64,000 bases of DNA. Source: Mycolicibacter minnesotensis. Lineage in GTDB: Bacteria > Actinomycetota > Actinomycetes > Mycobacteriales > Mycobacteriaceae. Shown one piece after another: positions 44,836 through 54,058 of the stretch. Both the position numbers and the translations under genes were made by a program. The notes beneath the pieces are model-generated. The model had not been told where the DNA came from. It ran no database searches and saw only the letters and a program-made list of their open reading frames with translations. Where the stretch lies: positions 3,596,001-3,660,000 of the forward strand of contig NZ_AP022589.1 in assembly GCF_010731755.1 (NCBI RefSeq), read 5' to 3'. Numbering within the stretch: position 1 is the stretch's first letter; each line of letters begins with the position of its first letter.

Positions 44836-46373
44836 TCACGCTGCCGGGCCTGCCCACCACCACCGACCCCGCGCCGGTGATCACCCAGATGGTTCGGCGC
44901 GCATCCTCGCCGGGGTTCGAGATGTGGTGGCAGCGGGTGGAATCGGTCGGCCACTGCGCCCACCCGATCCAGCTGGTCGGCGCTGGCTCTATTGGGCGCC
45001 GGCAGGTGGTGTGGACGCGCTGCAACAACCGCCGAGCCACCGTCTGCCCGTCATGCTCGGATCTCTACGCCCGTGACACCTGGCAGCTGGTGCACGCCGG
45101 TGCCGCCGGTGGCCACCACAACATGCCCGCCGAGGTCGCTGCTCGCCCACAGGTGTTCGCCACCTTGACCGCGCCGAGCTACGGCACGGTGCACAACGCC
45201 ACCGGCGCGCGTTGCCGGCCCACATCGACGAGTCCAGGCAGCCGCTGTATTCATGGGAATCGGTTGCAGTGCAACATAACCCATTCCGCTGATGATCCAA
45301 TAGTAGGACAGCCGTTATGCGGCCAGTGTTACGACTACTTCGGGCATGTTCTGTTCACCTGGCATCTGCCCGAGCTGTGGCGGCGTTTGACCATCGCGCT
45401 GTGGCGTGCCGTAGCAGCACAGTTGCGAGCACGTGGAATGGACCGGGGTTCGGTGCGAGTGAGTTTTGTCAAGGTCGTCGAACTGCAAGCCCGTGCCATC
45501 CCGCACATCCACGCCTTGATCCGTCTCGACCCGCCGTCAGCACCCACCACCCAGAGTGACCAGAACCATTACGGCCCCGCCGCCACCTGTGGCGGTGGGG
45601 AGCCCCGTCCGGGTGCCGGACACCGCGACTGGGTATCGCCAATCACCGCGGGCGAGCTGGCCACGCTGATTCAGAGCGCTGCGCGCCAGGTCCGTGTCGA
45701 TGTTCTGGCCCTCGATGGCGAGGCACGCGAGCTGCGGTTCGGCACCCAGATCGACGCCCAACCGCTCAGCGGCGAAGTACTGGCAGAACCGGCCGATACC
45801 GGGCCGACAGCTCGCTTATCACCGCGCCGCGTTGCGGCATACCTCGCCAAATACGTCACCAAATCCCTGCAGGACTTCGGTATCACCGCCCGGCGACTCT
45901 CGACGGAAGCGATCGCCACGCTCGACGTCACCGAACACGTCCGGGCGATCCTGACCACCATCGCCGAACTCGCCGAACGTGTTGAGCCGATGGCCGGAAT
46001 TGGGCGATGGCTGCACACGCTGGGATACCGCGGACACATCACCACCAAATCCCGGCACTACTCAACCACCATGAGCGCCCTGCGCGCCGCACGTGCAACC
46101 TGGAAGCGAAGGAAGGACGCCAAACCGATTGAACGCCAGGGTGATAAATGGTCAATCGGGCAGGACGTCCCGACAGCGGAGGCGCCGGCCAACCTGGATG
46201 CTGACGAGGTGCTCTGGAAGTTCGACCACGCCGGACACACCAGCGCGGGGGAGCGCACCCTCGTCTACTCCGCGGCCCTCCAACGTATCCACACCCGGCG
46301 CATCGGACTGGTGGAAGCCCGTCGTCAAGTCCGCGACCAGCACGGAGATCCGCCAGGAGGACACGATGGCTGA
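44832..46373 (+). CDS. RepSA-like rolling-circle replication initiator
   Basis: This 513-aa initiator carries an HUH motif H225-I-H227 (ARAIPHIHALIRLD) and candidate catalytic tyrosines at Y337 and Y341 (YLAKYVTKS), as in RepSA proteins of AICE elements. The N-terminal part has paired Cys (CPSCSDLYARD and CGQCYDYFGH) that could bind zinc. It nicks the origin and starts rolling-circle replication of the excised circle. The GTG at 44832 is chosen for its GTGA overlap with traSA; the end overlaps the next gene by eight bases. Confidence 0.85.
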   Translation: MITLPGLPTTTDPAPVITQMVRRASSPGFEMWWQRVESVGHCAHPIQLVGAGSIGRRQVVWTRCNNRRATVCPSCSDLYARDTWQLVHAGAAGGHHNMPAEVAARPQVFATLTAPSYGTVHNATGARCRPTSTSPGSRCIHGNRLQCNITHSADDPIVGQPLCGQCYDYFGHVLFTWHLPELWRRLTIALWRAVAAQLRARGMDRGSVRVSFVKVVELQARAIPHIHALIRLDPPSAPTTQSDQNHYGPAATCGGGEPRPGAGHRDWVSPITAGELATLIQSAARQVRVDVLALDGEARELRFGTQIDAQPLSGEVLAEPADTGPTARLSPRRVAAYLAKYVTKSLQDFGITARRLSTEAIATLDVTEHVRAILTTIAELAERVEPMAGIGRWLHTLGYRGHITTKSRHYSTTMSALRAARATWKRRKDAKPIERQGDKWSIGQDVPTAEAPANLDADEVLWKFDHAGHTSAGERTLVYSAALQRIHTRRIGLVEARRQVRDQHGDPPGGHDG

Positions 46374-46563
46374 CGGTTCCCAAACAGCACAGCCTCGCTC
46401 CGAGTGCGGCGGTCGAAGCGACGCGCCGACGATGTCAGAGGGAGGTGTTGAAATTGTCGTACCAGAGAGCTATTGCCTTCCGCATGAGGCCAACCGCGCG
46501 CTCGTGCGCGTCATACTGGCCGTGCGGGACCGGATGCTCGGATCAGACAGGGGAGTCGCGTGA
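46366..46563 (+). CDS. 65-aa protein before the integrase, candidate recombination directionality factor
   Basis: This gene has a perfect AGGAGG six bases before its ATG, inside the end of repSA, and its stop overlaps the integrase GTG (GTGA). The first half is polar. The second half (VPESYCLPHEANRALVRVILAVRDRMLG) predicts one amphipathic helix. There is no HTH of the usual Xis type. Its place just before the integrase, where pSAM2-like elements have xis, and its coupling make it a candidate helper of excision, which is inference only. Confidence 0.6.
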   Translation: MADGSQTAQPRSECGGRSDAPTMSEGGVEIVVPESYCLPHEANRALVRVILAVRDRMLGSDRGVA

Positions 46564-48200
46564 GCCTGAGGTTCGCCTTCTACGGCCGAGTGAGCACGGA
46601 GGATGCTCAAGATCCGGAGGCGAGTCGCGGCTGGCAGAAGCGCCGTGCCCTGGATTTGATCTCCCCGCACGGCGGAGTCCTTGTCACTGACTACTTCGAT
46701 GTGGGACAGAGCCGCTCGCTGCCGTGGAAACGCAGGCCGGAGGCATCGCGCCTGCTTGCCGATGTCGCCGCTCGTGACCGTAGTTTCGATGCCGTCGTGA
46801 TCGGGGAACCCGCCCGCGCGTTCTACGGTCCGCAGTTCGCGCTGACTTTCCCGGTGCTCACGCACTACGGAGTCGGCCTGTGGGTGCCCGAAGTCGGTGG
46901 CGCGGTCGATCCCGGCTCCGAGGCGCATGACCTGGTGATGACACTGTTCGGTGGCATGAGCAAAGGCGAGCGCGCTCGAATCCAGATGCGCGTCCGCACC
47001 GCGATGTCGGCACTGGCGCAGGACACCACCAGATATCTCGGTGGCCGACCGCCGTATGGTTACCGGCTCGCCGACGCCGGCCCGCACCCGAACCCTGCCA
47101 AGGCAAGTCTTGGGCAGCGGCTGCACCGCCTCGAACCGGACCCCGCGACATCGTCGGTCGTCGAGCGGATCTACCGCATGTACGCCGACGGAGCGGGCCT
47201 GCGCTACATCGCCCAACGGCTCACCGACGATGGTGTGCCGTCACCGAGCCAGTACGACCCGGAACGCAATCGGCATCGTGACCCGCGAGGGTGGTCGCAT
47301 TCGGCGATCCGCGCCATCCTCGACAACCCGACATATCTCGGTGTGCGCGTGTGGGGCAAGCAGGAGAAATACGAAGTGCTGGTCAACCCCGACGATGTCG
47401 CGGCGGGGTATGAGACGCGGATGCGGTGGCGCGATCAGGCGAACTGGGTTGTACCGGACCGTCGCACGCACGAAGCTCTGATCTCTGACGAACTGGCGCA
47501 GGCTGTTCGTCTTCGCACCCAGACTCGGCGGGGTCCGGGTCTGGTGTGCAGCAGAGAATCGACGGTGCCGTACGCACTTCGCGGAATCCTGTTCTGCGCC
47601 GTCTGTGGACGGCGGATGCAGGGCGCCGCTCGCGGCGGGAAGCAAGCAACACGCATCCTGTACCGGTGTGAGCTGGGTAAGTCGCGTTCGGTGCCTGTGG
47701 ACCTGACGGATCACCCGCGCACGGTCTACCTGCGTGAGGACGCGGTGACACCTCGACTCGACGAATGGATCGCCAGCCTGGCCGATCCAGAAGACCTGGC
47801 CCGCGGTCAGGAAGTCGACCCGGAAGCCGACAACGTCGCCTTGCTGCGCCAGCTCAGCGAAGCGAACAGCAAGGTTGCCGCGTTGGTAGCCGCAGTGGAG
47901 TCCGGTGTGGCCGTCGAGGACCTCACCGATGCGTTGCGCCGCCGGACCGCAGAGCGCGACGAACTGAAGGCCCGCCTGGAACGAGCCGAGCGACCCCGCG
48001 CCATGTCTGCCGCACAGGTCACCGAGTTGGTGCAGGAATTGGGCGGGCTGGCAGCGGTGCTAGGCGAAGCAACCGGGGCCGAACGAGCTCAGGTATACGC
48101 GAGCCTGGGCTTGCGTCTTGACTTCGATCCCAACCTGCGTCAGGTCAAGGCGACTGTCGACATAAGTCGTGTCGCCGGATGTGTCCGAGGGGGGACTTGA
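46560..48200 (+). CDS. int: Large serine integrase
   Basis: This is a 546-aa recombinase. The N-terminal resolvase domain has catalytic S12 in YGRVSTED and the helix FGGMSKGERARIQMRVR. It is followed by a recombinase domain (GGRPPYGYRL through GWSHSAIRAILDNPTYLG), a zinc ribbon (C346-x2-C349 and C370) and a coiled coil (about 425-485). It should catalyse attP x attB recombination at tRNA-Leu. Its last codons lie inside attR: the stop TGA takes its A from the tRNA gene. After excision the frame would run 13 codons further. Large serine integrases that use a tRNA gene are less common than those using protein genes. Confidence 0.93.
   Translation: MSLRFAFYGRVSTEDAQDPEASRGWQKRRALDLISPHGGVLVTDYFDVGQSRSLPWKRRPEASRLLADVAARDRSFDAVVIGEPARAFYGPQFALTFPVLTHYGVGLWVPEVGGAVDPGSEAHDLVMTLFGGMSKGERARIQMRVRTAMSALAQDTTRYLGGRPPYGYRLADAGPHPNPAKASLGQRLHRLEPDPATSSVVERIYRMYADGAGLRYIAQRLTDDGVPSPSQYDPERNRHRDPRGWSHSAIRAILDNPTYLGVRVWGKQEKYEVLVNPDDVAAGYETRMRWRDQANWVVPDRRTHEALISDELAQAVRLRTQTRRGPGLVCSRESTVPYALRGILFCAVCGRRMQGAARGGKQATRILYRCELGKSRSVPVDLTDHPRTVYLREDAVTPRLDEWIASLADPEDLARGQEVDPEADNVALLRQLSEANSKVAALVAAVESGVAVEDLTDALRRRTAERDELKARLERAERPRAMSAAQVTELVQELGGLAAVLGEATGAERAQVYASLGLRLDFDPNLRQVKATVDISRVAGCVRGGT
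48180..48199. repeat. attR: 20-bp direct repeat within the tRNA-Leu 3' end
   Basis: This is identical to 35471-35490. It covers the tRNA 3' end (T-arm 3' strand and acceptor stem) and the last codons of the integrase on the other strand. Confidence 0.9.
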
Positions 48201-48267
48201 ACCCCCACGCCCGTTAATAGGGCACTAGCACCTCAAGCTAGCGCGTCTGCCATTCCGCCACTCGGAC
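48182..48267 (-). tRNA. tRNA-Leu (anticodon GAG)
   Basis: On the - strand the 86-base gene folds as a class II tRNA. The acceptor stem is GTCCGAG/CTCGGAC with A as the discriminator base. The anticodon stem CTAGC/GCTAG holds the loop TTGAGGT (anticodon GAG). A long variable arm typical of leucine tRNA follows (GTGCCCTATTAACGGGC), then the T-arm with GTTCAAG. CCA is not encoded. It reads CUC and CUU codons. It is intact; the element restores its 3' end. Confidence 0.97.
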
Positions 48268-48375
48268 CTACCCGGCTCGGCCGGGCAGCTAAGGCTAACG
48301 GATGCCCAGGGCCGGACCCAAACCCAGCCCTCGCAACGCGATCCGAAGGGGCGCGAAGTGGTAGTAAAGGTAACT

Positions 48376-49722
48376 GTGACCGAATTCCCCGATCCTGCCG
48401 TCGATGCAGTGGGCGAGGTGGTCGAACTCGTCAGCACCCTCATCCGATTCGACACGTCCAACACCGGCGAGCTGGCTACCACCAAAGGTGAGGCCGACTG
48501 CGCGCGCTGGGTCGCTGCCCAGCTCGAAGAGGTGGGCTATGAGACCGAGTACCTCGAATCCGGCGCCCCCGGGCGAGGCAACGTCTTCGCTCGCCTCAAG
48601 GGCAGCGATCCGTCCCGCGGGGCGCTGCTGATCCACGGCCACCTCGATGTGGTGCCGGCCGAGGCCAGCGACTGGAGCGTGCACCCGTTCTCCGGGGCCA
48701 TCGAAGACGGCTATGTCTGGGGCCGCGGCGCGGTCGACATGAAGGACATGGTCGGCATGATGATCGCGGTGGCCCGGCACCTGGCCCGCGCGGGCATCAC
48801 CCCGCCGCGCGACCTGGTGTTCGCGTTCGTTGCCGACGAGGAGGCCGGCGGAAAATACGGCGCCCACTGGCTCGTGGAGAATCGCCCCGATCTGTTTGCC
48901 GGGGTCACCGAGGCGATCGGAGAGGTCGGCGGCTTCTCCCTGACCGTGCCGCGGCGCGACGGCGGCGAGCGCCGGCTCTATCTGATCGAGACCGCGGAGA
49001 AGGGCCTGTGCTGGATGCGGCTGCGGGCGCACGGCCGGGCCGGGCACGGATCGATGATCAACGACGACAACGCCGTCACCACCCTGGCAGAGGCGGTGGC
49101 CCGGCTGGGACGGCACCGCTTCCCGCTGGTGCTCACCGAGGCCGTGGAGCAGTTCCTGATCGCGGTGAGCGAGGAGACCGGCCTGGCCATCGACGTCGAC
49201 TCCCCGGACCTGGAGGGGATGATCGAGAAACTGGGGCCGATCGCCCGCATCGTCAACGCCACCCTGCGCGACACCGCCACCCCCACCATGCTGCAGGCCG
49301 GCTACAAGGCCAACGTGATCCCGGCGACGGCCGAAGCGGTGCTGGACTGCCGGGTGCTACCCGGCCGCCAGGCGGCGTTCGAGGCCGAGGTCGACGCCCT
49401 GATCGGCCCCGATGTGACCAGGGAATGGGTCACCATCCAGCCGTCGGTCGAGACCACCTTCGACGGCGACCTGGTGGAGGCGATGAATGCCGCGCTGCTG
49501 GCCTGCGATCCCGACGCCCGTGCCGTGCCCTACATGCTGTCCGGCGGAACGGACGCAAAAGCCTTCGCCAAGTTGGGTATTCGCTGCTTCGGATTCGCCC
49601 CGCTGCGCCTTCCGCCCGACCTTGATTTCGCCGCGCTGTTCCACGGCGTCGACGAGCGCGTCCCGGTCGACGCGCTGGAGTTCGGCACCCGCGTCCTGCA
49701 CCACTTCCTGACACACTGTTGA
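48376..49722 (+). CDS. M20 family metallopeptidase (Rv2141c-like)
   Basis: This 448-aa M20/ArgE/DapE-type hydrolase binds two zinc ions. Visible motifs are HGHLDVVPA and GRGAVDMKD (metal ligands and catalytic Asp), [10 protein letters not shown] (catalytic Glu pair), and the C-terminal [14 protein letters not shown] dimerisation domain lies at about 195-320. Members cleave acylated amino acids or dipeptides; the substrate is not known. The GTG at 48376 has AAAGG five bases before; a GTG at 48358 is possible. It begins about 110 bases from the divergent tRNA-Leu. Confidence 0.9.
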   Translation: MTEFPDPAVDAVGEVVELVSTLIRFDTSNTGELATTKGEADCARWVAAQLEEVGYETEYLESGAPGRGNVFARLKGSDPSRGALLIHGHLDVVPAEASDWSVHPFSGAIEDGYVWGRGAVDMKDMVGMMIAVARHLARAGITPPRDLVFAFVADEEAGGKYGAHWLVENRPDLFAGVTEAIGEVGGFSLTVPRRDGGERRLYLIETAEKGLCWMRLRAHGRAGHGSMINDDNAVTTLAEAVARLGRHRFPLVLTEAVEQFLIAVSEETGLAIDVDSPDLEGMIEKLGPIARIVNATLRDTATPTMLQAGYKANVIPATAEAVLDCRVLPGRQAAFEAEVDALIGPDVTREWVTIQPSVETTFDGDLVEAMNAALLACDPDARAVPYMLSGGTDAKAFAKLGIRCFGFAPLRLPPDLDFAALFHGVDERVPVDALEFGTRVLHHFLTHC

Positions 49723-49742
49723 CCACAACGAGAGGACCACAC

Positions 49743-50273
49743 ATGAGCTCTGCCCCCGACCCCTACGCCGCGCTGCCCAAGCTGCCGACGTTCACCCTCA
49801 CCTCGACCTCGCTCACCGACGGGCAACCGCTGAGCAAGGCCCAGGTCAGCGGAATCATGGGCGCCGGCGGTGAAGACGCCAGCCCCCAGCTGAGCTGGTC
49901 GGGCTTCCCCGAGGAGACCCGCAGCTTCGCGGTCACCGTGTATGACCCCGACGCCCCCACAGCCTCGGGCTTCTGGCACTGGGCGGTGGCCAACCTGCCG
50001 GCCACCTGCACCGAACTTCCCGAAGGCGTGGGTGACGGCAGCCTGCTGCCCGGTGACGCCCTGGCCCTGGTCAACGACGCCGGGATGCGCCGCTACGTGG
50101 GTGCCGCGCCGCCCGCCGGCCACGGCGTACACCGCTACTACGTCGCGGTACACGCCGTCGACGTGGAGAAGCTGGAGCTGGCCGAGGACGCCAGCCCGGC
50201 ATACCTGGGCTTCAACCTGTTCATGCACGCGATCGCCCGCGCGGTGATCGTCGGGACCTACGAGCAGAAGTAG
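49743..50273 (+). CDS. PEBP/YbhB-like protein (Rv2140c-like)
   Basis: This is a 176-aa protein of the phosphatidylethanolamine-binding (Raf kinase inhibitor) family, with [34 protein letters not shown] around the anion-binding pocket and [13 protein letters not shown]. The length equals that of Rv2140c. These proteins bind phospholipid-like or anionic ligands; the role in mycobacteria is unclear. GAGAGGA lies before the ATG, and the gene starts 20 bases after the M20 gene, so the two are probably co-transcribed. Confidence 0.9.
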   Translation: MSSAPDPYAALPKLPTFTLTSTSLTDGQPLSKAQVSGIMGAGGEDASPQLSWSGFPEETRSFAVTVYDPDAPTASGFWHWAVANLPATCTELPEGVGDGSLLPGDALALVNDAGMRRYVGAAPPAGHGVHRYYVAVHAVDVEKLELAEDASPAYLGFNLFMHAIARAVIVGTYEQK

Positions 50274-50288
50274 GCAAACCTCCGAGAG

Positions 50289-50332
50289 GGAATTCCACGA
50301 CGCGACACGCCAGATGTGCGTCGTGGAATTCC
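50289..50332. terminator. Bidirectional hairpin terminator between convergent genes
   Basis: GGAATTCCACGACGC (50289-50303) and GCGTCGTGGAATTCC (50318-50332) are perfectly complementary 15-base arms with a 14-base loop. It stands between the PEBP gene and the convergent pyrD gene and serves both. Confidence 0.8.
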
Positions 50333-50354
50333 GTTTCGGCCTGGCGGGGGTGCA

Positions 50355-51422
50355 CTAGCGACTGGCGGACCCGACCGCCTCGGCCAGCGACGCGAATCCG
50401 CGGGCGCGCAGCCGCTGGGCCAGGCCCTCATGGATGGACTTGGCCCACAGGCCGCCGCCGTAGATGAACCCGGTGTAGCCCTGCAACAGTGAGGCGCCGG
50501 CGGTGATGCGTTCCCAGGCGTCGTCGGCGGTCTCGATCCCGCCCACACTGATCAGCACCAGTTGATCGCCCACCCGGGCATACAACCGCCGCAGCACTTC
50601 CAGGGCCCGGTGGGCCACCGGGGGACCGGAAATGCCGCCAGGGCCCAACTCGGCCACCCCCGGGGTGGCCAACCCGTCACGCGAGATCGTGGTGTTGGTC
50701 GCCACGATGCCGGCCAGGCCCAACTCCACGCAGAGATCGGCGATCGCATCCACATCGGTGTCGGCCAGATCCGGCGCGATCTTCACCAGCACCGGCTTGG
50801 TGGTCTCGGCTCGTACCGCGGCCAGAATGGGCCGCAGCGACTCGATGGCCTGCAGGTCGCGCAGCCCCGGGGTGTTGGGCGAGCTGACGTTGACCACTAC
50901 ATAGGCGGCCAGGGGGGCCAGCAGATGGGCGCTGGTGCGATAGTCCGCTACCGCGTCCTCGGGCGGAGTCACCTTGGTCTTGCCGATATTGACCCCGATC
51001 GGCACCTCGGCCTGATGCCGGGCCAGCTGTTCCGCCAGCGCGGCCGCCCCATGATTGTTGAATCCCATCCGATTGAGCAGGGCGCGGTCCTGCGGCAACC
51101 GGAAAAGGCGCGGCGCGGGATTGCCCGGTTGCGCAACAGCGGTCACGGTGCCCACCTCGGCGTAGCCGAAACCCAATGCACCCCAAGCCTTTATCCCGAC
51201 ACCGTCTTTGTCGAAACCCGCGGCCAGTCCGAGCGGGCCGGGAAAGTGCACCCCGAACACGGTGCTGGCCAGCACCGGGTCGTGCGGAGCGAGCCGGCGT
51301 CGCAGCGCACGGCGCGTCGGTGGCGCAGCGGTGGCGCCGCGCAGCGCGGAGAACGCGACGGTGTGAATGCGTTCCGGTGGCACCAGGAACATGGCGCGAC
51401 GCAGCGCGCTGTAGAGGCCCAT
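50355..51422 (-). CDS. pyrD: Dihydroorotate dehydrogenase (quinone), class 2 PyrD
   Basis: This is a 355-aa membrane-associated flavoenzyme that oxidises dihydroorotate to orotate with quinone, the fourth step of pyrimidine synthesis. It has an N-terminal helical quinone-binding segment (about 1-40), then a barrel with [31 protein letters not shown] (with the catalytic Ser of class 2), TNTTISR and [15 protein letters not shown] for FMN binding. It is followed on the same strand by nothing and preceded by the DUF5703 and lppL genes. Confidence 0.96.
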   Translation of the reverse strand: MGLYSALRRAMFLVPPERIHTVAFSALRGATAAPPTRRALRRRLAPHDPVLASTVFGVHFPGPLGLAAGFDKDGVGIKAWGALGFGYAEVGTVTAVAQPGNPAPRLFRLPQDRALLNRMGFNNHGAAALAEQLARHQAEVPIGVNIGKTKVTPPEDAVADYRTSAHLLAPLAAYVVVNVSSPNTPGLRDLQAIESLRPILAAVRAETTKPVLVKIAPDLADTDVDAIADLCVELGLAGIVATNTTISRDGLATPGVAELGPGGISGPPVAHRALEVLRRLYARVGDQLVLISVGGIETADDAWERITAGASLLQGYTGFIYGGGLWAKSIHEGLAQRLRARGFASLAEAVGSASR

Positions 51423-51426
51423 CGCG

Positions 51427-51693
51427 CTACAGTCCCGGCTGGTCGACGCAGCGGCTGTCGCTGATCGCAGTCACGGCGGACTTCTTGCGGCGCAGCAATA
51501 CTCGTCTGCTTCCGTCGGTATACAACCGCACTCGGGTCAGCTCCCAACCTCGGTATTCGGCTTCGATGGACAGTCGGGTGGACGCCCCGATCCGGGTGAC
51601 CTCCGGCGGTAGGCGCAGCGGGATCCACTCGTAGTCATCGGAGAGTTCGGCTTCCCAGCTCGCCGGTAGCCGGCGGGGGCGCAGCGCGGTCAA
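51427..51693 (-). CDS. DUF5703 protein
   Basis: This is an 88-aa soluble protein with a central stretch [34 protein letters not shown] that I recognise as DUF5703, a small actinobacterial family. It starts at a TTG overlapping the lppL stop (TTGA), and pyrD begins four bases after its end. No function is known; steady linkage to pyrD suggests only shared transcription. Confidence 0.7.
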   Translation of the reverse strand: MTALRPRRLPASWEAELSDDYEWIPLRLPPEVTRIGASTRLSIEAEYRGWELTRVRLYTDGSRRVLLRRKKSAVTAISDSRCVDQPGL

Positions 51694-52733
51694 CGTGGCC
51701 TCACCGCGTGCTCGATCACCTGGACTCCGTCACCCGAGCCGGACACCACATACAAAGTGTCCGACTTCTCATCTAGGGCCAGGGTATTGGGCTGCTGCAC
51801 GGTCGGATAGCGAACCTTCTCCACAGGGATTCCGGTGGTCAGATCGTAGCCGACCACAACGTTCGTTCCGGTCTGTGACACCCACGCGAACCCGCCCGCG
51901 CCGGCCAGGCCGTAAGGCGCGTTCGGCACTGGGAAATCCTGGTGCAGCATCAGGGGGTCCACGCCATAGACCAGCAGTCGGCCCCCGCGGGGATCGGCGG
52001 CCAGCACCGGCCCGCGCGGATCGGCGGCCAAGGTGGTCGCGCCCTGGCCCGCGCGCAGCGCGTACTGAGGTTTGCCGTCGGTGCCGATGGTCGTCACCGA
52101 GGTCTGGCCACGGTCCAGCACGACCGCGACATCGCCCTGGGTCACGATCTGGTCGACCCGGGCGAAGATCTTGGCCCGCTCGGCCACGTGCCTGCCATCG
52201 GAGGTCAGGGTGAAGACCGCGCCGTCGGCGCTGCCCAACACCAGGATGCCGTCCGAGCGTCGGGCGATCGCGGTGAAGTCGACGTCTGCCGCTTCGTCGA
52301 CGTCGACCTGGGTGAGTTCACGGGTGGCCAGGTCGAGCGTCACATAGCCGCCGCGCCTGGACAGGTAGACCACGCCGCGGCCATCGCCGGCCAGCGCGCT
52401 CGCCGGTCCCGGCAGCGCCACCGCCGTGGGTGGCTTGGCGGACCCGCCCACCAGCCCCACCGTGGCGGGGGCCTGCGGATCCGGCCCGGGGGACAGCACC
52501 GCCAGCAGCCCGGTGGCGGCGTCGAACACCGCGGCGGTGGCCGCACCGGCCAAGGGCCGCACCGTGCCGGCCGGCCGGGCGGTGGTGGCGGGGGACACGG
52601 CGGGTTGGGCCGGCGCGATCGTGGGTGGCGGTGCGGTGATGGGATTGGAGGAGCAGGCTGTGAGCAGCAGCAACAGTGCCAACATGGGGCCTGCAAGGAG
52701 CCGGCGGGGCCGGCGGGTGAAGCGCTTCAGCAC
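51690..52733 (-). CDS. lppL: Lipoprotein LppL, beta-propeller-like
   Basis: This 347-aa lipoprotein has a basic start, a hydrophobic signal and the lipobox LLTAC near residues 23-27. After a Pro/Ala/Thr linker (about 30-60), repeated segments such as GDGRGVVYLSRRGGYVTLDLATREL and ADPRGGRLLVYGVDPL suggest a beta-propeller. It is anchored on the outer face of the membrane. It is the first gene of the lppL-DUF5703-pyrD run, as around Rv2138-Rv2139. No ligand is known. Confidence 0.88.
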   Translation of the reverse strand: MLKRFTRRPRRLLAGPMLALLLLLTACSSNPITAPPPTIAPAQPAVSPATTARPAGTVRPLAGAATAAVFDAATGLLAVLSPGPDPQAPATVGLVGGSAKPPTAVALPGPASALAGDGRGVVYLSRRGGYVTLDLATRELTQVDVDEAADVDFTAIARRSDGILVLGSADGAVFTLTSDGRHVAERAKIFARVDQIVTQGDVAVVLDRGQTSVTTIGTDGKPQYALRAGQGATTLAADPRGPVLAADPRGGRLLVYGVDPLMLHQDFPVPNAPYGLAGAGGFAWVSQTGTNVVVGYDLTTGIPVEKVRYPTVQQPNTLALDEKSDTLYVVSGSGDGVQVIEHAVRPR

Positions 52734-52864
52734 GGGGCAGATCTTCCAGCTCGTCGCGGTGGGTGGGCGGTTCGTGGGACGAACACCGATTCTAAGGACG
52801 GCGGCGAGGTGAATCCCGCATGTCTGATGGAACTATAAGTTCGCTTAGGTGTAACCTCGCGGAC

Positions 52865-53158
52865 ATGACTGTGGTCGAAGACTGGCAGCTGGTTTGTTCG
52901 GAGTTCCGCATCGAGGAGATCTGGACCGGGGCCTTCGCCAGTGGCTTCGGTGAGGTCGGCGACGGCCGCAGTTTCTCCTTCCATATCCAGCAGCAGAAGC
53001 TGGTGGTCGACATCTATCGGCCCCGGCTGGTCGGGCCCGTCCCGCAGGACGAGGACGTGGTGGCCACCGCGAGCCGGCACTTGTTCGCGATCGACATCGC
53101 CGACGAGCGCAGTCTGACAGCGGCCGTGCGTGACGTGGTGTCCGATCTGATCCGCTGA
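52865..53158 (+). CDS. Small conserved protein in the place of Rv2137c
   Basis: This is a 97-aa soluble protein (MTVVEDWQLVCSEFRIEEIW...), with a mixed alpha/beta look and one Cys. I know no domain. The ATG is supported by TAACCT seven bases before it (leaderless pattern). An in-frame ATG at 52820 would add 15 residues. It stands between divergent lppL and uppP on the + strand. The name of the equivalent gene rests on position only. Confidence 0.65.
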   Translation: MTVVEDWQLVCSEFRIEEIWTGAFASGFGEVGDGRSFSFHIQQQKLVVDIYRPRLVGPVPQDEDVVATASRHLFAIDIADERSLTAAVRDVVSDLIR

Positions 53159-53203
53159 CCTTCGCCCGGTACGGTCATCGTCGTGTCGGTAGTGGAGACG
53201 GTG

Positions 53204-54058
53204 ATGTCGTGGCCGCAGGTAATTGTCCTGGCGATTGTGCAGGGCCTCACCGAATTTCTGCCGGTCTCATCTTCGGGGCATCTGGCGGTGGTGTCCCGAC
53301 TGCTGTTCGCCGGTGACGCCGGCGCCTCGTTCACCGCGGTGACCCAGCTCGGCACTGAGCTGGCCGTGCTGGTCTATTTCGCCAAGGACATCGCGCGCAT
53401 CGCCACCGCCTGGCTGTCCGGGGTGGCCTCGGCGCTGGCCAAGACTCCATTGCCCGCCGAACGCCGGACCGATTATCGGATGGGCTGGTTTGTCATCATC
53501 GGCACCCTCCCGATCTGCGTCCTGGGCCTGTTGTTCAAGGACTTGATCCGGTCCGGGGTCCGCAACCTGTGGGTGGTGGCCACCGCATTGGTGGTGTTCT
53601 CACTGGTGATCGCCGCCGCCGAGTATTTCGGCCGGCAGACCCGGCATGCCCAGGAACTGACCTGGCGTGATGCCGTGCTGGTGGGCTCCGCGCAGACCTT
53701 GGCGCTGGTGCCCGGGGTGTCGCGGTCCGGGGCAACCATCAGCGCCGGGCTGTTCGCCGGTCTGGACCGGGAGTTGGCTGCCCGTTTCGGGTTCCTGCTG
53801 GCCATCCCGGCGGTCTTCGCCTCCGGGTTGTTCTCCCTGCCGGATGCGTTTCATCCCGAAGGTGCGGGCATGAGCGCCTCTGGGCCGCAGCTGCTGGTCG
53901 CCACCCTGATCGCCTTCGTGGTGGGCTGGGCCGCCGTCTCCTGGTTCCTCAAATTCCTGGTGTCGCACAGCATGTACTGGTTTGTCGGATATCGGATCGT
54001 GGCCGGCACGACGATCCTGGTCCTGCTGGCCACCGGCGTATTGGCAGCCTCGTCATGA
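53204..54058 (+). CDS. uppP: Undecaprenyl (decaprenyl)-diphosphate phosphatase UppP
   Basis: UppP (BacA) recycles the lipid carrier used by MraY and MurG. It is a 284-aa membrane protein with about eight helices and both signature loops: [14 protein letters not shown] near residue 14 and [10 protein letters not shown] near residue 172. GGAG lies six bases before this ATG, and it matches the known N-terminus of the family; a GTG at 53183, itself seven bases after TACGGT, could be a leaderless start adding seven residues. It overlaps the next gene by ATGA. Confidence 0.95.
   Translation: MSWPQVIVLAIVQGLTEFLPVSSSGHLAVVSRLLFAGDAGASFTAVTQLGTELAVLVYFAKDIARIATAWLSGVASALAKTPLPAERRTDYRMGWFVIIGTLPICVLGLLFKDLIRSGVRNLWVVATALVVFSLVIAAAEYFGRQTRHAQELTWRDAVLVGSAQTLALVPGVSRSGATISAGLFAGLDRELAARFGFLLAIPAVFASGLFSLPDAFHPEGAGMSASGPQLLVATLIAFVVGWAAVSWFLKFLVSHSMYWFVGYRIVAGTTILVLLATGVLAASS

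Larger units (their letters stand above)
35471..48199. mobile_element. AICE-type integrative element in tRNA-Leu(GAG), 12.7 kb
   Basis: The region is bounded by 20-bp perfect repeats, one inside tRNA-Leu. It contains the actinomycete AICE set: FtsK/TraSA DNA translocase, RepSA-like rolling-circle initiator, SCO3933-like protein and integrase, all on the + strand and mostly overlapping. Cargo is a type III-like Mod/Res pair at the left end and an HTH-creatininase pair on the - strand. It differs from pSAM2-like AICEs in using a large serine recombinase instead of a tyrosine recombinase. Flanking genes are conserved chromosome (nitrilase left, M20 peptidase right). Confidence 0.88.

Noticed and set aside
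48182..48267. tRNA-Leu disrupted by the integration
   Set aside because: All arms and the discriminator base are intact because the att repeat restores the 3' end.
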